Shown here piece after piece: positions 44,480-52,821 of a stretch of 64,000 nucleotides of DNA; the stretch's first letter is position 1; every line of letters starts with the position of its first letter. The position numbers and the translations under genes were made by a program. The notes under the pieces are model-generated. The model did no database searches. It had not been told where the DNA came from and saw nothing but the letters and a program-made list of their open reading frames with translations. Source of the DNA: Rhodanobacter sp. A1T4 (GTDB taxonomy: Bacteria > Pseudomonadota > Gammaproteobacteria > Xanthomonadales > Rhodanobacteraceae); contig NZ_JACHCP010000001.1 of the NCBI RefSeq assembly GCF_014207185.1, positions 475,512 to 539,511 on the forward strand. The letters are read 5' to 3'.

Positions 44480-45727
44480 CTACGCTCGCGTACGGCGTGG
44501 TGCGAAGTACTCCAATATCAGAGCACCACCACCAATCGCTGTCATCGACCACTCCGAGCACGCCAATGCCAGGGCCATGCCTGTCACGCCGTGTCCAGCG
44601 GTGAGTGGGACAGCTGCAATCATCAGTACAACCACGCCGACGATTTCGAATCCCACCCGAACCCATGGCCGGCTCAGCGCCATAAGCACATTGCCCAATG
44701 ACATGCGCAGAGCCATTCCGGGAAGGGCGACACACAGCCAACGGACTGCGTGGTCGAGGCCAAGGTACTTGGCGCCAAAAAGCCATTCGAGTAGCGGCGC
44801 AGCCAGCCACAGGACAATCGCGATGGCGAGGCTGTAGACAAGGGTGGCACTGAAGATCCAGAACAGTAGCGCACCAGTACGCGTCGGATTCTCGTTGCCT
44901 TCGCGAAACAACCTAGGAAGCGCCGACTCCGTCATGGCGCTGACCGGAAGCATGGTGGCGGCAATGATACGCGTGCTGACGGCGTACAAGCCGGCGGACG
45001 ACAGTGGCAACAATTTGGTGGCAATCGTTTTGTCGAGTTCTGCCGGGCCGCTGGCGGTAATGCTCAGTGCGGCGTAACCGGTGTTGCTGCGCAATTCGCT
45101 GATTTCCGGAAGGCGCCATTTGCGCGGAGACGGCCACGCGGATGGAAACGTTCGCACCGCCAGCACGAGCGCCAGCAGCGAGACCGCCGGGTACGCGTAG
45201 CCATAGGCAAGCAGAGGATCCGAGGGGTGCGTCATGAATACGCCAGCGGCGGCGGCGAGGCGCAGCACCATTGGTAGGGTCTTCAGCAGTTGCGAACGGG
45301 CAATGCGTCCAAGTCCCTGATGTTCGGATACGGCAAGGCGAAACAACGCCTGCAGCCATATTTCGGTGATACCGATGGCCAATAGCACCATCCAGGGTAT
45401 CTCGGCAACGCGCAGCACCAGCGCGCAAACAGCGAGATAAATGGCCAGCAACACACCGCCGCACAAAAGTATTGTGGGGATCGCGTAGGCCAGCACTTGG
45501 TCGCGGCGCAACGGCTCCTTGCAGACCTCGCTTAGCAGCACGATATGAGTGCCGAAGGTCGAAACAGTTCCAAGGAGTACGGCCAGCGAGGCGACGCCGG
45601 CGAACGCACCGAACTGGTGCGGCCCCAGCATCCTCGCAACCAACAGCAACGTACCGGCCTGAATCAGCGTGTACAAACCCAATATGAAGGTTGTGCGGAT
45701 GGTGCCGCGTGCTATGGGGCCTTTCAT
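44480..45727 (-). CDS. polysaccharide flippase, Wzx/MATE-like
   Basis: The 415-residue membrane protein has about 12 hydrophobic segments and the Wzx/RfbX start pattern: TFILGLYTLIQAGTLLLVAR then MLGPHQFGAFAGVASLAVLL. The second half has SNTGYAALSITASGPAELDK and SSAGLYAVSTRIIAATMLPV. Such proteins flip undecaprenyl-linked glycans to the periplasm. No Wzy polymerase or initiating phosphoglycosyl transferase is visible in the window. Its start overlaps the upstream methyltransferase stop by 4 bases. Confidence 0.85.
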   Translation of the reverse strand: MKGPIARGTIRTTFILGLYTLIQAGTLLLVARMLGPHQFGAFAGVASLAVLLGTVSTFGTHIVLLSEVCKEPLRRDQVLAYAIPTILLCGGVLLAIYLAVCALVLRVAEIPWMVLLAIGITEIWLQALFRLAVSEHQGLGRIARSQLLKTLPMVLRLAAAAGVFMTHPSDPLLAYGYAYPAVSLLALVLAVRTFPSAWPSPRKWRLPEISELRSNTGYAALSITASGPAELDKTIATKLLPLSSAGLYAVSTRIIAATMLPVSAMTESALPRLFREGNENPTRTGALLFWIFSATLVYSLAIAIVLWLAAPLLEWLFGAKYLGLDHAVRWLCVALPGMALRMSLGNVLMALSRPWVRVGFEIVGVVVLMIAAVPLTAGHGVTGMALALACSEWSMTAIGGGALILEYFAPRRTRA

Positions 45728-46581
45728 GGACGGTCGAGACGTCCTTTACGTGCAGGCAGCGCGAATATAAATTCGTTGCAGCCCAACCCGAGCGTGAGGG
45801 TCTGGCGTTGCAACTCGAATCTATCGGTAGTCAATCTGCGCACGACATCTTCCGGTTTTGCAACCTCAAATGGGTATCCGCCCAGCCAATCTCGCCAGTC
45901 GTGAAAGAGCGACATGCCGCGCTTTCGCACATATTGCCGTGCATGGGTGCCCGGCACGTGGAAATTCCGCAAGTCTTGCCATAGGGCGTACATGGAAAAT
46001 AGCGGGTAGAACGCGGCTCCAACCAGCCAACGTCCGGGGGGGCCGCTGCAATAGAGACGCTTTATTGCGTGCCAAGCCTTCGAGCGCAAACCCTGATCGT
46101 TGTATAGCGCGAGGAGCAAAGTGCCGTGTTGCGCTACGCGCGATTGGGCCAGTTCGATGGCGGGCCACATGGCTCCCGTGTGGTGCAGGACGCCCCAGCT
46201 GTACACCAAATCAAATTGATCCAGCCCGGCCATGAATACGGGATCCAGCGCTGAGCCTCGCATGATTCGCCAATTCGTTGCGCGGGAGGCATAGCGCCTG
46301 CGTAGTTCTTCCGTGCATGCGACCGAATCGGCGTCAAAATCGAAGGACACGACATCGGCTCCAAGTTGGTGCATCACCAGACTCGACAGCCCGCTGCCCG
46401 AACCGATGTCCAGCGCACGAACGCCATGCAAGTCATCTCTGCCGAGCGACTCGCACAATCTGGCCCGCGCCTCATCGATTCGGTGCTCGTCGAGCGTCGT
46501 GAGAAAGGATTTCCAGTTTCGACCGAACGCGAACCGTAGGTGCGGGTCTTCGTGACGGGCAGGTTGATCAGGTGAATTCAT
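45724..46581 (-). CDS. class I SAM-dependent methyltransferase
   Basis: The 285-residue protein has motif I VRALDIGSGSGLSSLVMHQL (residues about 54-73), the acidic end DVVSFDFDADSVACTEEL, and the post-motif DLVYSWGVLHHTGAMWPAIE. The C-terminal half, with HVPGTHARQYVRKRGMSLFH, resembles methyltransferases found in O-antigen and glycan clusters. The target is unknown. It is coupled to the flippase by a 4-base overlap and follows the large transferase at 46639 after 57 bases. Confidence 0.82.
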   Translation of the reverse strand: MNSPDQPARHEDPHLRFAFGRNWKSFLTTLDEHRIDEARARLCESLGRDDLHGVRALDIGSGSGLSSLVMHQLGADVVSFDFDADSVACTEELRRRYASRATNWRIMRGSALDPVFMAGLDQFDLVYSWGVLHHTGAMWPAIELAQSRVAQHGTLLLALYNDQGLRSKAWHAIKRLYCSGPPGRWLVGAAFYPLFSMYALWQDLRNFHVPGTHARQYVRKRGMSLFHDWRDWLGGYPFEVAKPEDVVRRLTTDRFELQRQTLTLGLGCNEFIFALPARKGRLDRP

Positions 46582-46638
46582 ATTGTGATTTTACCAGTGC
46601 GAAAACGCCACGCTCGAGCCGCGTCGATGACGCGTGTG

Positions 46639-48708
46639 CTATTCATTGGATTTGGTAGTTGCGTCGATTTGCTTGCGGAATTCACGGATATTGCCGTTCA
46701 GACGTCCTCCTATATTGAGACGCTGCAGCTCTTGAATTTGGCGCATCGCGGCATCGTGGCGACTCGATGCTAGTAGCATGCGCACCAGCGTGACGCGATA
46801 GGCTGGCTCGTTCGGAGCGTCGTTCACGGCACTTTCGGTCATGCGAAGGCCTAGGGCGTGGTTGCCCAACACGTTCCATGCGTAGTCGCCGTAGGTGGCT
46901 TGCAGGCGCGCGCTGGGCATGGGGTGACCCAGCGCAGCCTCGAAGGCTTGCATCATGCGATCAGTGAGCATTGGGCAGGCGCCATCCCGAGAGCATTGCG
47001 TCAGCGCGGCCAGCGAGCTTTCGTCTTGCACGCCGGGCTTTCGCGCTTTGAGCTTGGCGATCATGCTGTCCCACCACTGCGCCTTCAGTGGGAGCCCCAT
47101 GCGTGAATTCATGAAGATCAGAGCCTGCTGGGGCAGGATCGAAGACTCGGGGAAATTCGCGGCCTTTTCCAGTGGCGCATAAGCCAAATGCGTGTACGGC
47201 GAAGCAGGGTCGTAGTGCGAATAGATGATGTACGTGCGGCCCAGTTCATATTGGGCGCGTGGCGAATCGGGTGCGCGTGCCGCCAGATCCTTTGCCAGTC
47301 GCAACGGATCACCCCAGGCATATGCCGTCATCGCGGTCAGTGTGGTCCAATGCAGCAGCAGTCCCGCCAACAACACGTGTCCCGCCAGCAACACGTATCG
47401 AAGCCACGCAACGCGAAACGATCGTGGCACGGCCAGCAGGGGCAAGATCGCCAGCAGCAGGCCGAAACTGGCGAAGTAGTTCCGATGCTCGTAGATCAGT
47501 TCCAGCTGCAGGATCGTGCCGGTCAGCAGTTGGCAGCCAAGGAACAGCGCGATGCCCAGCGCGGCCAGCGGACGGCGTGTGCGCAGCCACAGCATCAGTG
47601 CCACCAGCGCGATCAGCAGGAACAGGCTGGCCAGCGTGCTCCACGGCGCCAGCAGTCCGGTCGAGATGCGGAAATCATCGTGATAGAACGACAGCGCATC
47701 CGGCGTCGGCAGCAGGGTCCAGCGAATGTAGTCGACCACGATGCGTGTCTCGCTGAGCAGGCGCGTGCCCAGCGTGAAATCGCGGGTGGCCCAGGCTTGC
47801 GGTTTCAGCAGGCCGGGCAGCAACCAGCCAAGGCCGATCAGCATCGGCAGCACCAGCACAACCACGAAACTGCCGAAAATCCGCCAGTCACGTTTGCCTG
47901 ACGATGTGCGGAAGCGGAACAGCATCCACTCCACCAGCAACGCATACAGCGGCAGCATCACCGCGGTTTCCTTGGCCAGCAGACCAAACGCCGTGGGCAG
48001 CGTGATACTGAGCAGGCACAGGGCGAAACCGCGTGCGTCGGGAGAAAAACGACCCCACCGCAATCCGGCGCGATGGTCAGGCAGCAAAGTGGATGCCGCC
48101 AGCATACGCCGGCGCCCGATCACATAGCCGATCAGGCCAAGCAGCACGAACAGGTTCGCCATGCTCTCCATGCGCTGCACCACGTAGAGCACCGCCGTGA
48201 GGTTGATCGGCAGCAGCATCCAGCCAGCGGCGATCAGCGCAGCGATGATGCCGGTGTGGCGCTCTTGCTCGGTAGGAGCGTACCCTGTGCGCGAAGGCTC
48301 CTGTTCACACATTGGCAAAGAGCTATCGCGCACAGGGTGCGCTCCTACAACAACCGACCGCAGCAACAGCCGCGCCAGCACAAACACCAGCAGTCCATTC
48401 AGCAGATGGATGACCAGGTTGGTCAGCTTCATCGCGTACGGATCAAGCCCGCTGGTGAGGTAGTTGGCAGCGAAACTGAGCGAGGCCAGCGGTCGCTTGA
48501 AATCACTGGCGGGCGACGACAGCGTGGCACGCACCAGCGCCGGAATGCTCACTTCACTGGGTTGTACGCCATGGTTGTCTACGATGTTGGGGTAGTCGTC
48601 GAACAGCCAGCTGCCGCTGAGACCGGGCCAGTAAATCGCGGTCACCAGCAGCAGCGCGACAACAAGCAGCCCCGCACCCGCATGGCGGCGAAGGTATATG
48701 GGGATCAT
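46639..48708 (-). CDS. GT-C-like membrane glycosyltransferase with TPR-like tail (TMTC/PMT-type)
   Basis: A 689-residue protein with about 10-12 membrane helices and a soluble tail of about 230 residues. The first outside loop has WLFDDYPNIVDNHG, followed by FKRPLASLSFAANYL and KLTNLVIHLLNGLL. These are the FDD, RPL..SF and N..H marks of TMTC and related GT-C enzymes, which move sugars from polyprenol-phosphate donors to protein. The tail (ARAPDSPRAQYELGRTYIIY) looks like helical repeats. The gene follows a pilin gene, so I infer pilin O-glycosylation. About 26 residues (near GAHPVRDSSLP) are encoded by a REP-type element at 48272-48348. Confidence 0.72.
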   Translation of the reverse strand: MIPIYLRRHAGAGLLVVALLLVTAIYWPGLSGSWLFDDYPNIVDNHGVQPSEVSIPALVRATLSSPASDFKRPLASLSFAANYLTSGLDPYAMKLTNLVIHLLNGLLVFVLARLLLRSVVVGAHPVRDSSLPMCEQEPSRTGYAPTEQERHTGIIAALIAAGWMLLPINLTAVLYVVQRMESMANLFVLLGLIGYVIGRRRMLAASTLLPDHRAGLRWGRFSPDARGFALCLLSITLPTAFGLLAKETAVMLPLYALLVEWMLFRFRTSSGKRDWRIFGSFVVVLVLPMLIGLGWLLPGLLKPQAWATRDFTLGTRLLSETRIVVDYIRWTLLPTPDALSFYHDDFRISTGLLAPWSTLASLFLLIALVALMLWLRTRRPLAALGIALFLGCQLLTGTILQLELIYEHRNYFASFGLLLAILPLLAVPRSFRVAWLRYVLLAGHVLLAGLLLHWTTLTAMTAYAWGDPLRLAKDLAARAPDSPRAQYELGRTYIIYSHYDPASPYTHLAYAPLEKAANFPESSILPQQALIFMNSRMGLPLKAQWWDSMIAKLKARKPGVQDESSLAALTQCSRDGACPMLTDRMMQAFEAALGHPMPSARLQATYGDYAWNVLGNHALGLRMTESAVNDAPNEPAYRVTLVRMLLASSRHDAAMRQIQELQRLNIGGRLNGNIREFRKQIDATTKSNE
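48272..48348. repeat. REP-type inverted repeat inside a coding sequence
   Basis: The arms 48272-48294 (GTAGGAGCGTACCCTGTGCGCGA) are longer than can be quoted in full on both sides; 48326-48348 is the reverse complement with one mismatch, separated by 31 bases. On the minus strand it reads as GTAGGAGCGC...GCTCCTAC. It lies in frame in the transferase gene and encodes GAHPVRDSS...RTGYAPT. A related half copy is at 53713-53735. Such palindromes are usually extragenic. Confidence 0.8.
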
Positions 48709-48772
48709 CCGGTGAAACCCGTCACCGAGTGGCGCATGACCGGGCCATCGATGCAGCGCACGCGGGCAGTCG

Positions 48773-48788
48773 ACGACGCGAACGTCGT
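48773..48788 (-). terminator. hairpin with TTCG loop after the third pilin gene
   Basis: On the minus strand ACGACG-TTCG-CGTCGT forms a perfect 6-bp stem with a stable tetraloop, with outer GGGCA/TGCCC pairing around it. It is in the 138-base gap between the third pilin and the transferase gene. There is no T tract, so it may attenuate or protect the pilin mRNA rather than terminate. Confidence 0.4.
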
Positions 48789-48846
48789 GCCCAAGGTGCC
48801 GTCATGTGGCAGGCAATCTTCATCGGCCGTTGCGTGACGGTCGTGT

Positions 48847-49368
48847 TCAAGACGAATGGGCGGGCGACACTGCGGCCGCTGTTGCTGCGCTGGTCGGTGC
48901 GATCGAGGTCGCTGGTGCTGTTGCTGGCAGCGTTGTACGGCAGCTGGCTGGAACCAGGTCGGGGTCGCCAGCCACCACGCTGCAGCTCCAGCTGATCGGT
49001 GCGGCGTTGTTGTTACCAGCGTTTTCCGAAGGGCTCAGCAGCAGTACCGGGTCCGGCGTGGCGCCGGTGTCCCGGGTGGTCAGGGTGATGCGCCCATCGG
49101 CGGCAATCGCGACGTGCGCCACGTACGGGCCGGCCGTTGCTGCCGGGCTGTAGTTCAGCTCGCCGGCCTGGATGTGGGCCAGCCCGCCATGCACGGTGGC
49201 CGACTCCATTACCACCACCTTGGCCGCGTCGGTGACCTTGAGTGCGTCTGCGATGCGATTGCTGGCCTGGTGACCGCGCCAGGCGGGAATTGCGATGGCG
49301 GCCACCACCGCCAGCGCGAGGATCAACACGATGATCGTGATGGCGGATATGCCTCGTTGTGCATTCAT
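48847..49368 (-). CDS. atypical type IV pilin-like protein with Ser/Thr/Pro-rich tail
   Basis: A 173-residue prepilin-like protein. The leader MNAQRG ends with the Gly needed by PilD, and the hydrophobic helix ISAITIIVLILALAVVAAIA follows. Position +5 of the mature protein is Thr, not the conserved Glu. The fold has the terminal disulfide loop (ISWSCSVVAG...VPASCR), then 30 more residues of which 25 are Ala, Ser, Thr or Pro. The start at 49368 is preceded by GGAG. It lies between the two large transferase genes. I infer a minor or modified pilin whose tail may carry O-glycans; the loss of Glu5 argues against a normal major pilin. Confidence 0.75.
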   Translation of the reverse strand: MNAQRGISAITIIVLILALAVVAAIAIPAWRGHQASNRIADALKVTDAAKVVVMESATVHGGLAHIQAGELNYSPAATAGPYVAHVAIAADGRITLTTRDTGATPDPVLLLSPSENAGNNNAAPISWSCSVVAGDPDLVPASCRTTLPATAPATSIAPTSAATAAAVSPAHSS

Positions 49369-49456
49369 GAGCAGGACTCCATGGCTCGAGGGATGACAGA
49401 GCGGAAGCGCTTTGCCGTCGGCAACTGTAGTTCAAGCAGTAGCGTGCCGGTCAAAC

Positions 49457-51406
49457 TTATCCCGATCCCGTGCCTTTCCCCATGGTCTTTGCTGCTTGTT
49501 GTTGCCTGAGCACCTTAATTGCATCGGCATTGATGGCGCGGTCGTTGACCAAAAGTCGGCGAAGCAGTGGCAATCGATGGTAGTCAGTGTTTTGCAACGT
49601 CTCGATAGCCTGGTCATAGAGCCCGGCGCTGGCCAGATGTTTGGCTTGCAGGCGTGGTATCTCTGCATCCGGATCCTTTGCATAGGCCGCTTCAAGCTGC
49701 CGGATGACCTCATCCAGATTGCCGTGGGCCAGAGCCAATTCATAGAGTTGGTAATGCAGAAACCCATTGGCTATACCGTTGGCATAGCTGGGGTTGTCCA
49801 GCAGCGCATGAACCAGGCCTTGCCAGCTTGTGGCATTCAGCGCGGTGCAACGATGGGCATCGGCGAGTATCCGCAAATTCTTGATATTGGCGAATCCGCT
49901 GCTGTCGTAGGGGGCTGCACGTAAAAGGGTCGTCGATTCTCGCATGTCGTCAGGTGACAACGTGCCCAGCACGCATTTCAGGTAGATCTGGTTTTCGACC
50001 AGGCCAGTGTTGTCGGAATATTTCGCGAGAATGGTATCAACGGTTGCCGCCGCCATGGTCAGCTGGCCGTGCTGATACAGGCGATCGACCAGCATGGTCT
50101 GCGCCCGGATGGAGTCGGGCTGGTTTGCAGCCCACACCATGGCGAGATGGTCCTCGGAGTCGTAGACCCGGGCGCTGAGCGCAGTGGTGAAAGCGGACGC
50201 CGCCAGCCACAAGGCAGCTACGCCCAGCAGGCGCTTGCGCAACGTGGGCTCGCGCACGCCCGTAAGCCCGATGGCGATGGCGATGAACGGCCCGATGATC
50301 GGTACGTAGTTGCGGTGCTCGAAGTACAGCTCCAGCATAACGGTACTGCTTTCGATGACCTGCCCCCCCAAGTACCAGAGTATTGCCAGCGCCAGCAACG
50401 GCCGCCGCTTTCGCTCCACGAAGGCGACGAGCGCAGCGCCCAGCATACAAGCCATGGCAGGGAGTGTTGTCCACGGTGACAACAGATGACGGGAAATAGT
50501 GAAGCTATCGTGGTACAGCCCGTAAACGCCGAAGCGTGGCAAAAAGATATCGCCCAGGTAATCGAGCAGGATGCGCGGTTCGGTGAGCAGCCGCTGACCC
50601 AGTGTAAAATCGCGGTTCTCGCTGCCCAGGGCGAACTGCGGGATATTGATCAGCAAGTAGCCAAACACAAACAGCGCAGCTGGCCAGAGCAACAGCCGTC
50701 GCCACCATTGCAGCCGCTGCGGCAACCGTGTCACCTGCGTGTGCAGCATGGTGGCATCCAGCACCAGCGCGTACAGCGGCAACAGGATGCCATTTTCCTT
50801 GCTGAGAAAAGCCAGCATCGTACACACGCCCAGGCCCAGCGCCATCCATGCGGCGCGGCGCGGCGCACTCGTGTGTTCGTCCAGCAGGCCTTTCAAATAG
50901 GCCAGCAGCCCGAGCAGCACGAACAGCGCCATCAGCAGTGTCATGCGTTGTACGACCAGCAATACGCCCGAAATCTGGATGGGGTTCAACAACCACGCTG
51001 CAGTGGCCAGCAGTGCGGCGAGGTTGGTTGCGGTGGTTATCGCTGCCGGGTCGCGATCGTGGCCACCGGCGTAGTGTCGCGCCAGCACGGCGGTCAGCCG
51101 ATACACCAACACCCCGCACAGCAGATGAATGCCGAGATTGACCAGCTTGAAGGGGAAGGGATGATCCGGCCAAGATGCCTTCTGCGGCAGGAAGCTGAGC
51201 ATCGCCAGCGGGCGTCCGGGGAAGTTGCGCGGCTGCGACAGGTAGATGCCCAGGTCGCGCAAGCTCGCTACGTGATCGATGCTGGCCAGAGCTGCCAGAT
51301 TGGGAAAGTCGTCGAACAGGAACGGCCCGTGGAGACCGGGCCAGTACAGCGCAGCGCAGAGCGCCAACAGGGCGGCCAGCCACAGCCAGCGGTAGGTCAA
51401 CGTCAT
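49457..51406 (-). CDS. GT-C-like membrane glycosyltransferase with TPR-like tail, second copy
   Basis: A 649-residue paralogue of the protein at 46639. It has the same marks: FLFDDFPNLAALAS in the first loop, FPGRPLAMLSFLPQ and KLVNLGIHLLCGVLVYRL, about 10-12 membrane helices, and a helical-repeat tail (LAHGNLDEVIRQLEAAYAKD). Start ATG 51406 gives MTLTYRWLWLAALLALCA, a membrane helix; the open frame to 51454 adds 16 residues and overlaps the spacer. It begins 51 bases after the second pilin's stop. Similar membrane proteins lie next to pilA in other Xanthomonadales as far as I recall. Inferred role: pilin glycosyltransferase. Confidence 0.72.
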   Translation of the reverse strand: MTLTYRWLWLAALLALCAALYWPGLHGPFLFDDFPNLAALASIDHVASLRDLGIYLSQPRNFPGRPLAMLSFLPQKASWPDHPFPFKLVNLGIHLLCGVLVYRLTAVLARHYAGGHDRDPAAITTATNLAALLATAAWLLNPIQISGVLLVVQRMTLLMALFVLLGLLAYLKGLLDEHTSAPRRAAWMALGLGVCTMLAFLSKENGILLPLYALVLDATMLHTQVTRLPQRLQWWRRLLLWPAALFVFGYLLINIPQFALGSENRDFTLGQRLLTEPRILLDYLGDIFLPRFGVYGLYHDSFTISRHLLSPWTTLPAMACMLGAALVAFVERKRRPLLALAILWYLGGQVIESSTVMLELYFEHRNYVPIIGPFIAIAIGLTGVREPTLRKRLLGVAALWLAASAFTTALSARVYDSEDHLAMVWAANQPDSIRAQTMLVDRLYQHGQLTMAAATVDTILAKYSDNTGLVENQIYLKCVLGTLSPDDMRESTTLLRAAPYDSSGFANIKNLRILADAHRCTALNATSWQGLVHALLDNPSYANGIANGFLHYQLYELALAHGNLDEVIRQLEAAYAKDPDAEIPRLQAKHLASAGLYDQAIETLQNTDYHRLPLLRRLLVNDRAINADAIKVLRQQQAAKTMGKGTGSG

Positions 51407-51457
51407 GGGGTCATCGCAGGCTGGAGGAACGGCGCAGTATGCCCGAAACGCCACCTG

Positions 51458-51901
51458 TCACTGGCAGGTTTGCGGCAGGTACATCACCGGCGCATCGCTG
51501 CTGCAGACCCACTGCGTGCTGCCGCCGGCAGAGTTCATCGTGAATGCTACTTGTGTGCCACGCAGTTGCTCGGACACGGTGTTGTTGCGCATGTGCGCCG
51601 TGATCACGCAACTGCCGCCGACGGTGTTGACATCGGTGCTGGTGACGTAGAGGCCCGAGTAGCTGGTAGTGTTGCTGGCCAGGTCAACGCCGGAGGCGCT
51701 GCCAATGATCGGACACGAGCCGTTCTGATTGTAGTAAGTCGTCACGTCGCTCTTCAGGCCGTCGGCGAGGGTGAACGCCTCGCTCAACTGCGACTTGGCG
51801 ATGGAACGGGCATACGCCGTGATCGCCAGGCTGGCCAGGATCGCGATGACCGCGACCACGGTCATCAATTCGATCAGCGTGAATCCGCGTGAGTGTTTCA
51901 T
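51458..51901 (-). CDS. type IV prepilin, second copy
   Basis: A 147-residue prepilin. The leader MKHSRG is followed by [20 protein letters not shown], with Glu at +5. The helix then reads ITAYAR where most pilins have IPAY, so Pro22 is replaced by Thr. Four cysteines include the C-terminal loop [20 protein letters not shown] 51901 follows GGGGGAG and gives the normal short leader. A good sigma-54 element lies just upstream (51931-51946). It is 31 percent or so identical by eye to the first pilin in the globular part, so it is not a recent duplicate; that figure is an estimate only. Confidence 0.92.
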   Translation of the reverse strand: MKHSRGFTLIELMTVVAVIAILASLAITAYARSIAKSQLSEAFTLADGLKSDVTTYYNQNGSCPIIGSASGVDLASNTTSYSGLYVTSTDVNTVGGSCVITAHMRNNTVSEQLRGTQVAFTMNSAGGSTQWVCSSDAPVMYLPQTCQ

Positions 51902-51930
51902 GGATGCTCCCCCTTGCATATCTTGGGTGA

Positions 51931-51946
51931 AGCAAGCTCCAAGCCA
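51931..51946 (-). promoter_or_regulatory. sigma-54 type promoter of the second pilin gene
   Basis: On the minus strand TGGCTTGGAGCTTGCT has GG and GC separated by exactly 10 bases, as required at -24/-12, and a full TTGCT -12 element. The predicted start of transcription is near 51920, giving a 5' leader of about 20 bases that includes the Shine-Dalgarno. Confidence 0.6.
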
Positions 51947-51984
51947 TTGAAGCATGCGCGTCTACGTGAAGCATGGGCCAAAGA

Positions 51985-52011
51985 AAGGCCCCTCTAAAGA
52001 AGAGGGGCCTT
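51985..52011 (-). terminator. rho-independent terminator of the first pilin gene
   Basis: A perfect 11-bp stem (AAGGCCCCTCT at 51985-51995 with its complement at 52001-52011) with a 5-base loop, followed on the minus strand by TCTTT. It lies 30 bases after the pilin stop, so the first pilin can be made as a short abundant monocistronic mRNA, separate from the second. Confidence 0.85.
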
Positions 52012-52040
52012 GATTGCAATGTTACCGGTACGGCCAAGGA

Positions 52041-52511
52041 TTAATGGCAGGTCGCCGGGGTGTACTTCGGAAGGATCGCTGCCGCGGGCACGCAGCTCCA
52101 AGTGAACGTGCCACCATTGTTGGTGCCGTTGAACACCACGGTGTAGCCACCGAGCGGCTGGGACACCGAGCCGGCGGCCTTGAACGTGACGGTGATCGGA
52201 CAGAGCGTACCCGCGGCGACACTGGCGCCGACAGTAGCGCTAGCCACATATTTGCCCGCATAGCTGGCTCCGGTGGACGCCAGGCCGCCACTGGTTACGG
52301 CAGTACCCCCAACCACCGGGCAGGCACCCGTCTGATTGAAATACTCGACAATTGGCGTCTTCAGACCGTCGGCGACGGTCTGCGACTCGGCGAACTGGGT
52401 CTTGGTGATATAGGTCTGGTACGCCGGGATCGCGATGGCGGCCAGGATCGCGATGATCGCAACCACGATCATCAGTTCGATCAGGGTAAAGCCTTTCTGC
52501 ATGCTCTTCAT
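52041..52511 (-). CDS. pilA: type IV prepilin, probable major pilin PilA
   Basis: A 156-residue prepilin with leader MKSMQKG, mature start [20 protein letters not shown] (Glu at +5) and [15 protein letters not shown], as in type IVa pilins. Four cysteines are present, with a C-terminal loop WSC...PATCH. The globular part is Gly/Ala/Thr-rich. The start at 52511 has AAGGAA 6 bases upstream; an internal ATG at 52502 is less well placed. A sigma-54 element lies about 130 bases upstream and a strong terminator follows. This is the best candidate for the main pilus subunit. Confidence 0.94.
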   Translation of the reverse strand: MKSMQKGFTLIELMIVVAIIAILAAIAIPAYQTYITKTQFAESQTVADGLKTPIVEYFNQTGACPVVGGTAVTSGGLASTGASYAGKYVASATVGASVAAGTLCPITVTFKAAGSVSQPLGGYTVVFNGTNNGGTFTWSCVPAAAILPKYTPATCH

Positions 52512-52815
52512 GGTGGTTCCTTGTGTGTTGGTTAGCTAACCGTAGTGATGCCCCCTAAGCCCCGGTCCCCCATCCCCCTAGGCAGGATCGGACCCCATAC
52601 TTGTGGTCAGTGACGACCAGGAAGCTCATGGCAGATCAAGCACGGCACGTGCCATCTCTGCACCCGGCCGGTATTTGTGCGTGGCGGGTTGCGGAATTTT
52701 GCGCGTGCGCACACAAGGCAGCAAGCGATAAGCCCGCCGAATTTGAGGATTTGTCTAACACGTCTCGTGATGTCATCGCTGCCGGTAAATAAATGTCATC
52801 AAGTGACGTGACACG
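52512..52815. other. upstream region of pilA
   Basis: No gene is seen in these 304 bases between pilA and the tfpZ-like pseudogene. They contain the sigma-54 element, the 21-base palindrome at 52801-52821 and a repeated TGTCATC (near 52771 and 52794), which might be activator sites for a PilR-type regulator. The regulator genes pilS/pilR are not in the window. Confidence 0.5.
52639..52654 (-). promoter_or_regulatory. sigma-54 type promoter of pilA
   Basis: On the minus strand TGGCACGTGCCGTGCT matches the consensus TGGCACG-N4-TTGCT with one change (GTGC for TTGC) and has the required GG-N10-GC spacing. The predicted transcription start is near 52628, leaving a leader of about 115 bases. Sigma-54 control of pilA by PilR is known from Pseudomonas. 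Confidence 0.65.
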
Positions 52816-52821
52816 TCACTT
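52801..52821. promoter_or_regulatory. perfect 21-base palindrome AAGTGACGTG-A-CACGTCACTT
   Basis: Two 10-base arms are perfectly complementary around one central base. It overlaps the stop of the tfpZ-like pseudogene (52816-52818) and lies about 150 bases before the pilA promoter. The short loop is unlike a terminator and more like an operator, but it could also end transcripts of the former accessory gene. Confidence 0.45.

Noticed and set aside
49433..49450. Sigma-54-like GGCACG...CTGC in front of the third pilin
   Set aside because: The GG and GC are 9, not 10, bases apart, a spacing that sigma-54 does not normally tolerate, and it overlaps the end of the upstream gene.
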